From contig JACPNZ010000039.1 in assembly GCA_016185245.1 (NCBI GenBank), positions 1 through 64,000 on the forward strand: a stretch of 64,000 bases of DNA, given 5' to 3'. A program made the translations under genes and the position numbers. The notes below the pieces were generated by a model. The model had not been told where the DNA came from, made no database searches, and was given only the letters and a program-made list of their open reading frames with translations. Below, piece by piece: positions 28,955-38,387 of this stretch (position 1 is its first letter; each line of letters begins with the position of its first letter). This DNA comes from Hyphomicrobiales bacterium. GTDB taxonomy: Bacteria > Pseudomonadota > Alphaproteobacteria > Rhizobiales > Aestuariivirgaceae.

Positions 28955-29713
28955 TCAGCTCTTGAGCCAGTCGAGAAGTTCGGGAACCAGCAACTGGGAA
29001 TTTATCTCCTCGTCGCTGAGGGCAACGAAGCCCTCGAGGTCGCGCACGATTACGACCCCGGTGTTCTTGAACCGCTCGGCGATTTTCTTGATGAACTTGA
29101 AATCCGGGTTGCGATCGCAAAACCCCATAAAGAGAAAATAGACCTGGTCGCCGCGATCTTGCGATTCCTTCAACACCCGCATGGTGCGCGCTTCATCACT
29201 GCCGTCGTTTTCGCCATCGGTAACGAAAAGCACGAGCGATCGCTTCTTCTGCACCGGGGTCTGGGTGGTCTGGGTGGCCGGCGGGCGGCCCAGGAACCGG
29301 CTGAGAAAACCGGTTGGTTGTTCGATCTGCGGAAGCCAGCCGAAATGCCGGAGATTGCGCTCCAGGACATAGCTGTAAGTCGTTCCGCCACCCCAGCCCG
29401 GCACCCGGTCGACGATCTTGCGTTCGATGTAACCCTCGCAGTCGCTTGGGGTGACGACTCCAACGGCATGAACGTGCCGCTCGCCATCCGAGAAGGTGAA
29501 TACGTCCATCTTGCCATCGGGATCCAGTACCATGCCATAGGGCACCAGCCGCGCCAGAAGCTGACTTGTCGTACCCTCTTCGTGCTCGTGTTCGAACGAG
29601 CCGGATACGTCGATGTCGAAGATGAGTTCGGCCTTGATATCGGCGTTGACGCCGGCCTTGCCGAGGCTGAGGCGCAGAGCCTGCGCCGACTTGTTGAGGT
29701 CGAGTTTCAACAT
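28955..29713 (-). CDS. VWA domain protein (TerF-like)
   Basis: ELIFDIDVSGSF, FTFSDGERHVH, LVLFVTDGENDGSDEA, PDFKFIKKIAERFKNTGVVIV. Confidence 0.85.
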   Translation of the reverse strand: MLKLDLNKSAQALRLSLGKAGVNADIKAELIFDIDVSGSFEHEHEEGTTSQLLARLVPYGMVLDPDGKMDVFTFSDGERHVHAVGVVTPSDCEGYIERKIVDRVPGWGGGTTYSYVLERNLRHFGWLPQIEQPTGFLSRFLGRPPATQTTQTPVQKKRSLVLFVTDGENDGSDEARTMRVLKESQDRGDQVYFLFMGFCDRNPDFKFIKKIAERFKNTGVVIVRDLEGFVALSDEEINSQLLVPELLDWLKS

Positions 29714-29730
29714 GCGTGAATTTCCTTCCG

Positions 29731-30768
29731 TTAAATTTTCAATTGCTGCAGAATATTGCCGATCTTGTAGGCGAGCTCGCCCGCTTCGGTTGCCGTCGGC
29801 TTGCGGATTTGCGCCAGCGTCATCACCGAGGCGATGCTTTCGAGCCACGCCGGCAACATGACCAGCGCCACATTTTGAACGGCACCGACGAGACGGAGCG
29901 GCTGCTCGATTTGCGCTTGCCGCATGGATGCGCCCGAACGAATCTGCGCGACGGTCTGGGTGAGACTCAGGCCACGCTCGACAAAGCGCTGCGACAGTTT
30001 GGGCGCGGTGCCGCGCAGGTGAACAGAGAGGAATTCCGCCGCCAGCGATGCGGCCTCCACCTCGTTGCCCAGATCGTCGATCCGGCCCATGTGGCGATCC
30101 AGCTTTTCCTTGTGGTCGAGCAGGCCGTCCAGTGCAGCGCCCATCAGCTTCACCAATTGGCCAAGCTCCACGCGGGCGGCGTCGAGTTCCTCGGGCGTGT
30201 CGATCTTGCGGCTCAGGTGCTTCAGATAATGCCCAACCACGCCATCGCTTCCGGACACCCCGAAGGCGGCCATCACATCGATCGCTCCGAGCAATTCGGT
30301 TGCGCGGCCGATGTAGTCGGCCGCCCGCTTGAGCACATCGGCTTCGACCAGCGCCAGCGTTTGCGATACCAGGTCGCTATAGCTCGACTGGAGATCGTGC
30401 CCCCACAACACCACGCCGCGTTCGGTCGCGTCCTCGACGACAAAGGTCTCGATGAGGCGCAGCGCGCGTTGGCGCAGCTCCGCCGTTGCGCCAGGCGACA
30501 GATTGCTCAAGTCTCCGATGGTGACGGGAATCCGTTTGCGCTCGCTGCCGCGAATCTTTGTTGGTTCAAGCTCATGGGGCCGCGGCGGCGCGGTTGCGGC
30601 CCGCTTTGGAATGACGGCATCTGCGGTGCGCGCGCCCTTTGCGCCGACATCGATCACCGTTGGACCTAAGCGCGGCTTCGGCCCGGCGACCGTCGGTTGG
30701 CGCGAATCCGTATGGCTCGGCAAGGATGCTTGCGGGCCATCGGCCGTTGCGTCTTTCTTGCCGGTCAC
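29731..30768 (-). CDS. Uncharacterised coiled-coil protein of the Ter-like cluster
   Basis: 345 aa; disordered N-terminus and helical C-terminus; co-oriented within the telA-terD-VWA cluster. Confidence 0.7.
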   Translation of the reverse strand: MTGKKDATADGPQASLPSHTDSRQPTVAGPKPRLGPTVIDVGAKGARTADAVIPKRAATAPPRPHELEPTKIRGSERKRIPVTIGDLSNLSPGATAELRQRALRLIETFVVEDATERGVVLWGHDLQSSYSDLVSQTLALVEADVLKRAADYIGRATELLGAIDVMAAFGVSGSDGVVGHYLKHLSRKIDTPEELDAARVELGQLVKLMGAALDGLLDHKEKLDRHMGRIDDLGNEVEAASLAAEFLSVHLRGTAPKLSQRFVERGLSLTQTVAQIRSGASMRQAQIEQPLRLVGAVQNVALVMLPAWLESIASVMTLAQIRKPTATEAGELAYKIGNILQQLKI

Positions 30769-30777
30769 CCCGCCACC

Positions 30778-31395
30778 TCAGGTGAACTGGGCGAGAACGT
30801 CGTTGAAATTGCCCTTGAATCCCCGGCCCACGGGGGCGTATTCCCAACCCTTGTCGTTGCGCATGATGCTGCCGAACTGAACGACGTTGAACTCCTTGAA
30901 TTCGTCGGACAGCCGGTACGAACCGAGCTCCTTGCCGCCGTCCTCGGCGATGGTGATGGTCGCCATTTCGATCTCTTCGAACGTCTCGACTTCACCGGCG
31001 GCGTGGATGGTGGTGAATATCGGAATTTCGTTGACGGCGTCGGCGAACTGCGTTCCGTCGACGATGATGGACTCGGAGCCGCCTTGCGACCGCCTGTCGC
31101 CGGTATGCAGCAATCCGCCGCCGGGCGTCGCGAACGAACCATCGGCGTTCACCGGCAGAACTCCCGCCTTGGGATTCATCTTCTTGGTGTTGTAGGTAGA
31201 CAGGATGTTTTCGAGCTTGCCCACCTTCGCCCCATTGCCGTCATTGCTGGCTTCGAGCGCATGGATATCGACATCGTGGAGATGTCCATGCCCGCATTCC
31301 CAGGCAACGGTAATGGTGAAGCGCGCGCCCTTGGTGAGCGAGAGCTGGAGCTTCTGCACCGGCTCTCCCGATTTTTCCAACGACAAGGTCAGCAT
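30778..31395 (-). CDS. TerD family (tellurium-resistance/stress) protein
   Basis: MLTLSLEKSGEPVQKLQLSLTKGARFTITVAWE...YNTKKMNPKAGVLPV...FVDGT-like calcium-binding TerD architecture. Confidence 0.75.
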   Translation of the reverse strand: MLTLSLEKSGEPVQKLQLSLTKGARFTITVAWECGHGHLHDVDIHALEASNDGNGAKVGKLENILSTYNTKKMNPKAGVLPVNADGSFATPGGGLLHTGDRRSQGGSESIIVDGTQFADAVNEIPIFTTIHAAGEVETFEEIEMATITIAEDGGKELGSYRLSDEFKEFNVVQFGSIMRNDKGWEYAPVGRGFKGNFNDVLAQFT

Positions 31396-31457
31396 GCGAT
31401 AACTCCTTTTGTTCCTAAATTGGTCCGGCAATCATGATGTGCAAGATGACCTGTCAA

Positions 31458-32639
31458 TTATCGCGCGCCTGCGGAAAGAGTCGAAAGCTCTTGCCGCGCG
31501 GCGGCAAAGCGCTTTCGCGCTTCCGCGAATTTTTCTTCCGTCGTCTTTTTCGCCGCCTCGACGAGATTGTGGATGTCCTTGGTGTCGGCAATGATTTTTT
31601 CGATTTGCTGGGCCTGCGCCAGGCGGTTGTCGCCCGGCGCCTGCGCTGCCACCACGGCAACATCCTTGAGCGCGGTGCCGCGGAGTTCGGTTAGTTGTCT
31701 GTCGAGTTGCGCCTGACGGGTTGCCAATTGCTGAACGCTCTTCACCGCGAAGGCGCCATGGATCGACAAGAGCGTCATTTTGATGGAGGCGAAGCGCGCC
31801 GCGACGGTGGTGGCGGTTTCCTGCAGCGTGGCGATGCCGGCCTGTTCGATTTGCTGGATCACAAGCTGGTCGGCGGGAAGCCGCGTGTAGGTGCCTTCCA
31901 GGGCAAGGGCGCGGCTTTCGAGAAGCCGCAACTTGTCTTGCATCTCCCGGGCGCGGCCCTGGGCCACGACATCGGCCGGATCGAGGCTGGCCTGTTCGCC
32001 GGCGACAAAGCTCCGCGCCTTGTCGAGCAAGGCGCGCGCCACCGCGGCGGCCACGGAAAACTGAGCAAAGTGCGCCGCGTAGTTTTGCTTCAGGGTATCG
32101 AGCGACTGCAGCTCGGCGAACAGCGACTGCATCTCGCGCGAAAGCTCCGTTTCGAGCTTGGCCATCTGATCGGCGAGCGTCTTGGTGCGGCCGGAAATGA
32201 GATTGCCGATCTCTTCGAGAATTTGCCGGCCAAGCTCGTCCCGGCGCTTGCCGCGCAGCTTGCCCCACAGCGCGGCAAGCATTCCGGGCTGTTCCCCACG
32301 CTGCACCTTGTCGAGGATTTCCGGGAGCTTGGCGTCGTCAACGCCCTTTTCCAACTGGCTGAACAGGGCGAACACCGTTGCGGCATTGTTCTTGTCGAGC
32401 CGGGCGAGAAAGCCGTCGAGGGTGTGCTGGAGCGCCTGCTCCGCCTCGAGACCGATCTTGATGACATTGCCGGAAGGCATTGCGGAAAAATCCAGGGCCG
32501 CCAGAGCCTTTTCCGCTTCGGCCAGCTGGGCCGGCTTCAGCACAATGGCGCCGGTATCGAGTGACGGTGCCGCAACGGGCGCCGGTCGCGGCGTGACAGC
32601 GGTAGCCGGTATTGGCGGGGTGATGGTCGTTGGCTTCAT
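31458..32639 (-). CDS. TelA-like toxic anion resistance protein
   Basis: Long helical protein; MQDKLRLLESRALALEGTYTRLPADQLVIQQIEQAGIATLQETATTVAARFASIKMTLLSIHGAFAVKSVQQLATRQAQLDRQLTEL resembles the TelA/KlaA core. Confidence 0.75.
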   Translation of the reverse strand: MKPTTITPPIPATAVTPRPAPVAAPSLDTGAIVLKPAQLAEAEKALAALDFSAMPSGNVIKIGLEAEQALQHTLDGFLARLDKNNAATVFALFSQLEKGVDDAKLPEILDKVQRGEQPGMLAALWGKLRGKRRDELGRQILEEIGNLISGRTKTLADQMAKLETELSREMQSLFAELQSLDTLKQNYAAHFAQFSVAAAVARALLDKARSFVAGEQASLDPADVVAQGRAREMQDKLRLLESRALALEGTYTRLPADQLVIQQIEQAGIATLQETATTVAARFASIKMTLLSIHGAFAVKSVQQLATRQAQLDRQLTELRGTALKDVAVVAAQAPGDNRLAQAQQIEKIIADTKDIHNLVEAAKKTTEEKFAEARKRFAAARQELSTLSAGAR

Positions 32640-32893
32640 GCAATATCCTCCTGTCGGGACATTCCCTGTATACAGCTTGTTGGAAAATGAATCTGGCAAC
32701 CGACGGCGATACCGAACCATTCGGGTTCGTTCGTCAATCAAGTTTAACTCACCGCAACCAACGATTTCTCGAATATAGGCGCGGGCCGCCGCAATTTCCA
32801 GCGCCGGCCGAACGGGAACCCCCGCGGATTTCTCCAGCGCGGGGTTTCCTATCTCGCGTCGATCTTTCGTCGCAGTGACCGGCGTGGTTATTA

Positions 32894-32954
32894 CCGCGCC
32901 AAGACCGCCAGCAACAACAGCGCCACGATGTTGGTGATCTTGATCATCGGGTTG
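32894..32954 (-). repeat. Duplicated hppA 3' end (59 bp near-identical, 1 mismatch)
   Basis: gcgccaagaccgccagcaacaacagcgccacgatgttggtgatcttgatcatcgggttg, compared with 33703..33761; encodes [18 protein letters not shown] with its own stop (TAA). Confidence 0.9.
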
Positions 32955-33078
32955 CCGGACAGCCTGTGGACGTCGAGGCTTTCGAGATGCGTCTTGCCGG
33001 TTGGCTCGACCAATAGGCCGGCGCGAGGCAATTGCAGAATAGTATTGACATTTGTACATATTTACGCTATTGGATCAC

Positions 33079-33381
33079 ATGTTTCGCGGAATTCACGGCT
33101 TCGATTGGGACGAAGGTAACCGCGATAAGTGCCGCAAACACGGTGTTGCAATCGCGACCATTGAGGCTTTGTTCCGCACAAGTCAGCTGCTGGTGCAGCA
33201 GGATGTCGCAAACTCAAAAGCGGAAACCCGCTTCAAAGCTATCGGAAAGACTGCCGGAGGCCGCAGCATCTTTGTGGTGTTTACCTTTCGTGACCGCGAT
33301 GGCCTTCGGTTGATCCGCCCGGTCAGCGCCCGCCACATGCACAACAAGGAGATCGCCGCCTATGAAAAAGAAAATCCCTGA
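33079..33381 (+). CDS. brnT: BrnT family toxin
   Basis: FDWDEGNRDKCRKHGVAIATIEALF, RSIFVVFTFRDRDGLRLIRPVSARHMHNKEIAAYEK. Confidence 0.9.
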   Translation: MFRGIHGFDWDEGNRDKCRKHGVAIATIEALFRTSQLLVQQDVANSKAETRFKAIGKTAGGRSIFVVFTFRDRDGLRLIRPVSARHMHNKEIAAYEKENP

Positions 33382-33622
33382 ATTCAAGACCGATGCGGAG
33401 GCGGAGGCCTTCGTCGATTCGGCCGACCTGAGCCAATACGATCTCTCGGGATTCAAGCCGGTGCGCTTCGAGTTTCAGCCGAAGACCGAGCGCGTCAACA
33501 TGCGGCTCCCCGCCGAGCTTCTGCAAGCCGTGCGCCGCAAGGCCAAGGCCGAAGGCTTGCCCTACCAGCGCTTTATCCGCGCCACGCTGGAACGGGCGGT
33601 GACGGGGAAGAAGCGGGCGTAG
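33362..33622 (+). CDS. brnA: BrnA family antitoxin
   Basis: Overlaps brnT; IPEFKTDAEAEAFVDSADLSQYDLSGFKPVRFEFQPKTERVNMRLPAELLQAVRRKAKAEGLPYQRFIRATLERAV (RHH). Confidence 0.9.
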   Translation: MKKKIPEFKTDAEAEAFVDSADLSQYDLSGFKPVRFEFQPKTERVNMRLPAELLQAVRRKAKAEGLPYQRFIRATLERAVTGKKRA

Positions 33623-33697
33623 GCTCTCCCTTGGTGGCCAACAGACCAAGGCCGGAGCTTGCGCCCCGGCCCTTGACGTTTTGCCCTGAGAGTGAGC

Positions 33698-35809
33698 TCA
33701 GCGCGCCAAGACCGCCAGCAGCAACAGCGCCACGATGTTGGTGATCTTGATCATCGGGTTGACCGCCGGGCCGGCGGTGTCCTTGTAGGGATCGCCGACG
33801 GTATCGCCGGTGACGCTGGCCTTGTGGGCCTCGGAGCCCTTGAAGTGCTTCTGGCCCTTGCTATCGACAAAGCCGTCCTCGAAGCTCTTCTTGGCGTTGT
33901 CCCAGGCGCCACCACCCGCCGTCATCGAGATCGCCACGAACAGGCCGGTGACGATCACCCCCATCAGCATCGCCCCCACCGCGGCGAAGGCTTGCGCCTG
34001 GCCGGCAATCGCCTTGATGACGATGTAGACGACGATCGGCGAGAGCACCGGCAGCAGCGATGGGATAATCATTTCCTTGATCGCCGCCTTGGTCAGAAGG
34101 TCGACGGCCCGGGCATAGTCGGGCTTCGAGGTGCCCGCCATGATGCCGGGGTTCTCCTTGAACTGGCGGCGCACCTCGATCACCACGGCTTGTGCCGCAC
34201 GACCCACGGCGGTCATCGACATGCCGCCGAAGAGATAGGGCAGCAGCCCGCCGAACAGCAGGCCCACCACCACATAGGGGCTCGACAGGTCAAAGCTCAC
34301 CGGCACATCGGCGAAGTAGGTCTTGAGGTCCTGGGTATAGGCGGCAAAGAGCACCAGCGCGCCGAGGCCCGCCGAACCGATGGCATAACCCTTGGTGACC
34401 GCCTTGGTGGTGTTGCCCACTGCATCGAGGGCATCGGTGTTGTGGCGCACTTCCTTGGGCAGGCCCGCCATTTCGGCGATGCCGCCGGCATTGTCGGTGA
34501 CCGGTCCGAAGGCATCGAGCGCCACGATCATGCCAGCCAGCGACAGCATGGTAGTCACCGCCACCGCCGTGCCGAACAGGCCGGCGAGCGAATAGGTGAC
34601 GATGATGCCGGCGATGATGACCAGGGCCGGCAGGGCGGTCGACTCCATCGACACGGCAAGGCCCTGGATCACATTGGTGCCGTGGCCGGTGATCGAGGCC
34701 TCGGCAATCGAGTTGACCGGGCGCTTGCCGGTGCCGGTATAATATTCGGTGATCCAGATGATCAGGCCGGTGATGGCGAGGCCGGTCGCCCCGCACCAGA
34801 AGAGCCGCATCGGGGTGAAGCCGCCGAGGTTGACCGACATGCCGCTAAATAGGGTGCCGCTGAATACCAGGCTCATCACGGGGAAAAGCGCCACGAGCGA
34901 CAGAATACCGGTGACGATGATGCCCTTGTAAAGGGCGCCCATGATGTTGTTGGAGGGGCCGAGCTTGACGAAAAAGGTGCCGATGATCGAGGTCACCACG
35001 CAGGCGCCGCCGATCGCCAGCGGCAGCACCATGCCGGCAAGCTTCAGCGCATCGGGCAGCACGATCGCCGCCAGCACCATGGTGGCAACGGTGGTCACCA
35101 CATAGGTCTCGAACAGGTCGGCCGCCATGCCGGCGCAGTCGCCGACATTGTCGCCGACATTATCGGCGATGGTTGCGGGGTTCCTCGGATCGTCCTCGGG
35201 GATTCCCGCTTCGACCTTGCCCACCATGTCGCCGCCGACGTCGGCACCCTTGGTGAAGATGCCGCCGCCCAAACGGGCGAAGATCGAAATGAGCGAGGCG
35301 CCGAAGGAGGTGGCGATGAGCGCGTCGATCACCGTGCGGTCGGTCGGCGCCAGGCCCAGCGAGCCGGTGAGGAAGCCGAAATAGAGGGTGACGCCAAGGA
35401 GGCCGAGGCCGGCGACGAGAAGGCCCGTCACCGCGCCTGCCTTGAAGGCGAGGTCGAGGCCGCCGGCCAGCGACTTGGTGGCGGCTTGGGCGACGCGCAC
35501 ATTGGCCCTCACCGAGACATTCATGCCGATGAAGCCCGCCGCCCCCGACAGGATGGCGCCGATGGCAAAGCCTACGGCCGAGTAGCGGCCGAGCAACCAA
35601 AAACCGATCGCGAAGATCACCACGCCGACGATGGCGATAGTGGTGTATTGGCGCTTCAAATAGGCCTGGGCGCCTTCGCGCACCGCGGCGGAAATTTCCT
35701 GCATCCGGGCCGAGCCGGCGTCGGCGGCCATCAGCCCGCGCGTCGTGACGATGCCGTAAACGATGGAGAGCGCGCCCGCGAGCACGATCAGCCAGAGCGT
35801 AGAGGTCAT
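33698..35809 (-). CDS. hppA: Membrane-bound proton-translocating pyrophosphatase
   Basis: [78 protein letters not shown]. Confidence 0.98.
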   Translation of the reverse strand: MTSTLWLIVLAGALSIVYGIVTTRGLMAADAGSARMQEISAAVREGAQAYLKRQYTTIAIVGVVIFAIGFWLLGRYSAVGFAIGAILSGAAGFIGMNVSVRANVRVAQAATKSLAGGLDLAFKAGAVTGLLVAGLGLLGVTLYFGFLTGSLGLAPTDRTVIDALIATSFGASLISIFARLGGGIFTKGADVGGDMVGKVEAGIPEDDPRNPATIADNVGDNVGDCAGMAADLFETYVVTTVATMVLAAIVLPDALKLAGMVLPLAIGGACVVTSIIGTFFVKLGPSNNIMGALYKGIIVTGILSLVALFPVMSLVFSGTLFSGMSVNLGGFTPMRLFWCGATGLAITGLIIWITEYYTGTGKRPVNSIAEASITGHGTNVIQGLAVSMESTALPALVIIAGIIVTYSLAGLFGTAVAVTTMLSLAGMIVALDAFGPVTDNAGGIAEMAGLPKEVRHNTDALDAVGNTTKAVTKGYAIGSAGLGALVLFAAYTQDLKTYFADVPVSFDLSSPYVVVGLLFGGLLPYLFGGMSMTAVGRAAQAVVIEVRRQFKENPGIMAGTSKPDYARAVDLLTKAAIKEMIIPSLLPVLSPIVVYIVIKAIAGQAQAFAAVGAMLMGVIVTGLFVAISMTAGGGAWDNAKKSFEDGFVDSKGQKHFKGSEAHKASVTGDTVGDPYKDTAGPAVNPMIKITNIVALLLLAVLAR

Positions 35810-36191
35810 GTTAAACCCTTGAGTTCGTTATGTTTGCCCCGAAGCCCCTGGCGGAATCGACGATTGCCGCCCCCTGCCCCGGAAAGTGGCCCGGGGTATG
35901 CCAAATGCGGCGAACTTAGGCAAATGGTTTCCCCGGGGTCGCGGTCGGCGCCACGGTCATACTGTCGACTTTCAGATCATCTGACCGCAGCCCTGGGCCG
36001 ACTCCTCGACCGGGTGGCGCAGCTCCTCACCTTGGAAGGGGCGGCGGCGAAAGCCTGGCGCCGACGGACCGAACGACGTCAACCGAGGGTGAGTGCCGAC
36101 TTATTCAATATCATCGAATTAATTGCAATTTCTTAGAAAATCCAAGCTCTTCCAGTGAACCTTCGGCAAGACATTCCTGTCAGAATCGAAA

Positions 36192-37601
36192 ATGTTTCGA
36201 CAATTTTCGCAATTGGAATGGATCGGCATGTCAGTCACTCTTGGGCGAGCATGGTTCGCCAATCGGTGCAGAATTGCCCGGCGCTTCGGGCGGGAGGAGC
36301 GCGGCAACATCACGATCCTGATGGGGATTGCCACCCTTGCCGTGGTGCTGGCGAGTGGCGTGGCCATCGATTATTCGCGGTTGATGGCGACCCAGACGGC
36401 GCTCGCCGCAGCGACCGATGCCGCCGCCCTGCAGGTTGCCAACGCCTCGACCACCGACACCAAATTGCTGAAGCGGCTTGCCCAGGAAATCGTCGATCGC
36501 AACTATTCGCCGGATCAGCACGGCGAACTCATCGACCTCAGCCTGACGGTTACGGCGGCAACAATCGACCTGCAGACCAAGGTCCGATTCAAAACCAGCT
36601 TCATGCGCCTCGCCGGCATCAATATGATCGACTTGCCCGTCAAGTCCCTGGTAACCAAGTCCGGCAACAACCTGGAAGTTTCCCTGGTGCTCGACACCAC
36701 CGGCTCGATGCGCGGCACCAAGCTCGCCGCCCTCAAATCCGCCGCCAAGGATTTCGTCGATGCCGTGGTGTGGAGCGACCAGAGCCAGTTCTATTCGAAA
36801 GTGGCGCTGGTGCCCTATTCCATGGGGGTCAATGTCGGCAGCCTGGCGGTCAGCGCCCGTGGCAATATCACAGCGGGAACCTGCACGTCGCCCGGCTGCG
36901 CCAGCTACCAGTTCCGCAACGCCAGCCGGCCCCCGGTCAATCCCACGTTCGCCATCAGCACCTGCGTCAGCGAGCGCATCGGCGCCGAGGCCTTCACCGA
37001 CGCCCCGCCCTCGACCGCGCCGGTCGGCCGCAATTATGCCAGCCCCAACAATCCTTGCCTGGCCAGCACGCTCCGGCCCCTCGACCGCGACAAGACGGCG
37101 ATCAAGGCGGCAATCGACAATCTCGTCGCCGAGGGCTCGACCGCCGGCCAGGTCGGCATCGCCTGGGGCTGGTATGTGCTGTCCAAGGATTTCGGCCTGT
37201 GGAGCGGCACCGGGCTGCCGGCGCGCTACGGCGCCGAGCATGTCAACAAGGTCGCCGTCATCATGACCGACGGCGAATTCAATACCAGCTACTGCAATGG
37301 CGTCGTCGCCCGTGACTCGATCAACCCCGGCAGCGGGAGCACCAACGACAAGATCAACTGCGACTCCACCAACGGATCGTCACCGAGCCAGGGCCTGGCA
37401 CTGTGCACCGAGATGAAGAAGAAGGGCATCACCATCTATACGATCGGCTTCGACGTCCAGGCCGATCCCACGGTGCAGCAATTGCTGACCAACTGCGCCA
37501 CCAGCGCGGGCCATGCCTATCTCGCCGCCACCACGCAGGAACTCAAAGACGCCTTCGCCTCGATCGGCAAACGCGTCACCTCGCTGCGCATCACAAAGTA
37601 G
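36192..37601 (+). CDS. TadE/TadG-type pilus assembly protein with VWA domain
   Basis: RFGREERGNITILMGIATLAVVLASGVAIDYSRLMATQTALAAATDAAALQ; VSLVLDTTGSMRGTKLAALKSAAKDFVD; KVAVIMTDGEFN. Confidence 0.9.
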   Translation: MFRQFSQLEWIGMSVTLGRAWFANRCRIARRFGREERGNITILMGIATLAVVLASGVAIDYSRLMATQTALAAATDAAALQVANASTTDTKLLKRLAQEIVDRNYSPDQHGELIDLSLTVTAATIDLQTKVRFKTSFMRLAGINMIDLPVKSLVTKSGNNLEVSLVLDTTGSMRGTKLAALKSAAKDFVDAVVWSDQSQFYSKVALVPYSMGVNVGSLAVSARGNITAGTCTSPGCASYQFRNASRPPVNPTFAISTCVSERIGAEAFTDAPPSTAPVGRNYASPNNPCLASTLRPLDRDKTAIKAAIDNLVAEGSTAGQVGIAWGWYVLSKDFGLWSGTGLPARYGAEHVNKVAVIMTDGEFNTSYCNGVVARDSINPGSGSTNDKINCDSTNGSSPSQGLALCTEMKKKGITIYTIGFDVQADPTVQQLLTNCATSAGHAYLAATTQELKDAFASIGKRVTSLRITK

Positions 37602-37614
37602 GGGTAAGACCGTC

Positions 37615-38379
37615 TCACTTCGTGCGGGCGGCGGCCCGGCCGGCCAGGAACGACAGAAACTCCCGCACCTCGTCGGGCGGCACCTCCTGGATCGATCCCG
37701 CCATCAGATCGCCCAGTTGAAAGGGCCCGTACTGCACCCTTACCAGGCGGTTCACCACGCAGCCGAAATGTTCCACGAGCTTGCGGATCTCGCGGTTCTT
37801 GCCTTCGGTCAGCAACACCCGATACCAGCTGTTACTGCGCCCGCCCTTGTCATACTCCTCGACGAATTCGGCGCCGCGGTAGCTCACCCCGTCGATGGTG
37901 ATACCCTGCGCCAGCGCCTCGATCTGCTCGGGCGACAGCCGCCCCCGCACCCGCACCCGATAGACCCGCGCCAGGGCCGTCTGCGGGCTCATCATCACCT
38001 GGGCCAGCGGCCCGTCGCTCGACAAAAGCAGCAGCCCTTCGCTGTTCACGTCAAGCCGGCCCACCGCCATCAGCCGCGGCATGGCGGGGGACCAGCGCGG
38101 CGGCTTCAGGGCATGGAGATCGAAGATCGTCAGGCGGCCCTTGTGGTCACGATTGGTGACCAGCACGTCGATCGGCTTGTTGAGCCGGAAGAGGCGGGGC
38201 AGCGGCCGGCTTTCGGGTGCCACGGGCCGGCCGTCGACGCTGACCCGATCGCCCTCCGCCACGGGGAGGGTGGCGCTGGCTAAGGCGCCGTTGACCTTCA
38301 CCCGGCCTTCGGCCACCAGGCGTTCGGCCTCGCGGCGGCTGCCCACTCCGGCCTTCTGCAAATAGACGTTGAGCCGCAT
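37615..38379 (-). CDS. RsuA/RluB family pseudouridine synthase
   Basis: S4 domain MRLNVYLQKAGVGSRREAERLVAEGRVKVNG; VGRLDVNSEGLLLLSSDG; LTEGKNREIRKLVEHFG. Confidence 0.95.
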   Translation of the reverse strand: MRLNVYLQKAGVGSRREAERLVAEGRVKVNGALASATLPVAEGDRVSVDGRPVAPESRPLPRLFRLNKPIDVLVTNRDHKGRLTIFDLHALKPPRWSPAMPRLMAVGRLDVNSEGLLLLSSDGPLAQVMMSPQTALARVYRVRVRGRLSPEQIEALAQGITIDGVSYRGAEFVEEYDKGGRSNSWYRVLLTEGKNREIRKLVEHFGCVVNRLVRVQYGPFQLGDLMAGSIQEVPPDEVREFLSFLAGRAAARTK

Positions 38380-38387
38380 GTCGGGCG

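Noticed and set aside
31458-33059. 533-aa TelA ORF with an N-terminal extension through the hppA tail copy
   Set aside because: TelA-like sequence begins at MKPTTITPP (32639); the upstream part is out of frame with the hppA tail and lacks protein-like features.
33692-34852. 386-aa plus-strand ORF antisense to hppA
   Set aside because: His/Arg/Asp-rich shadow ORF; hppA motifs are on the minus strand.
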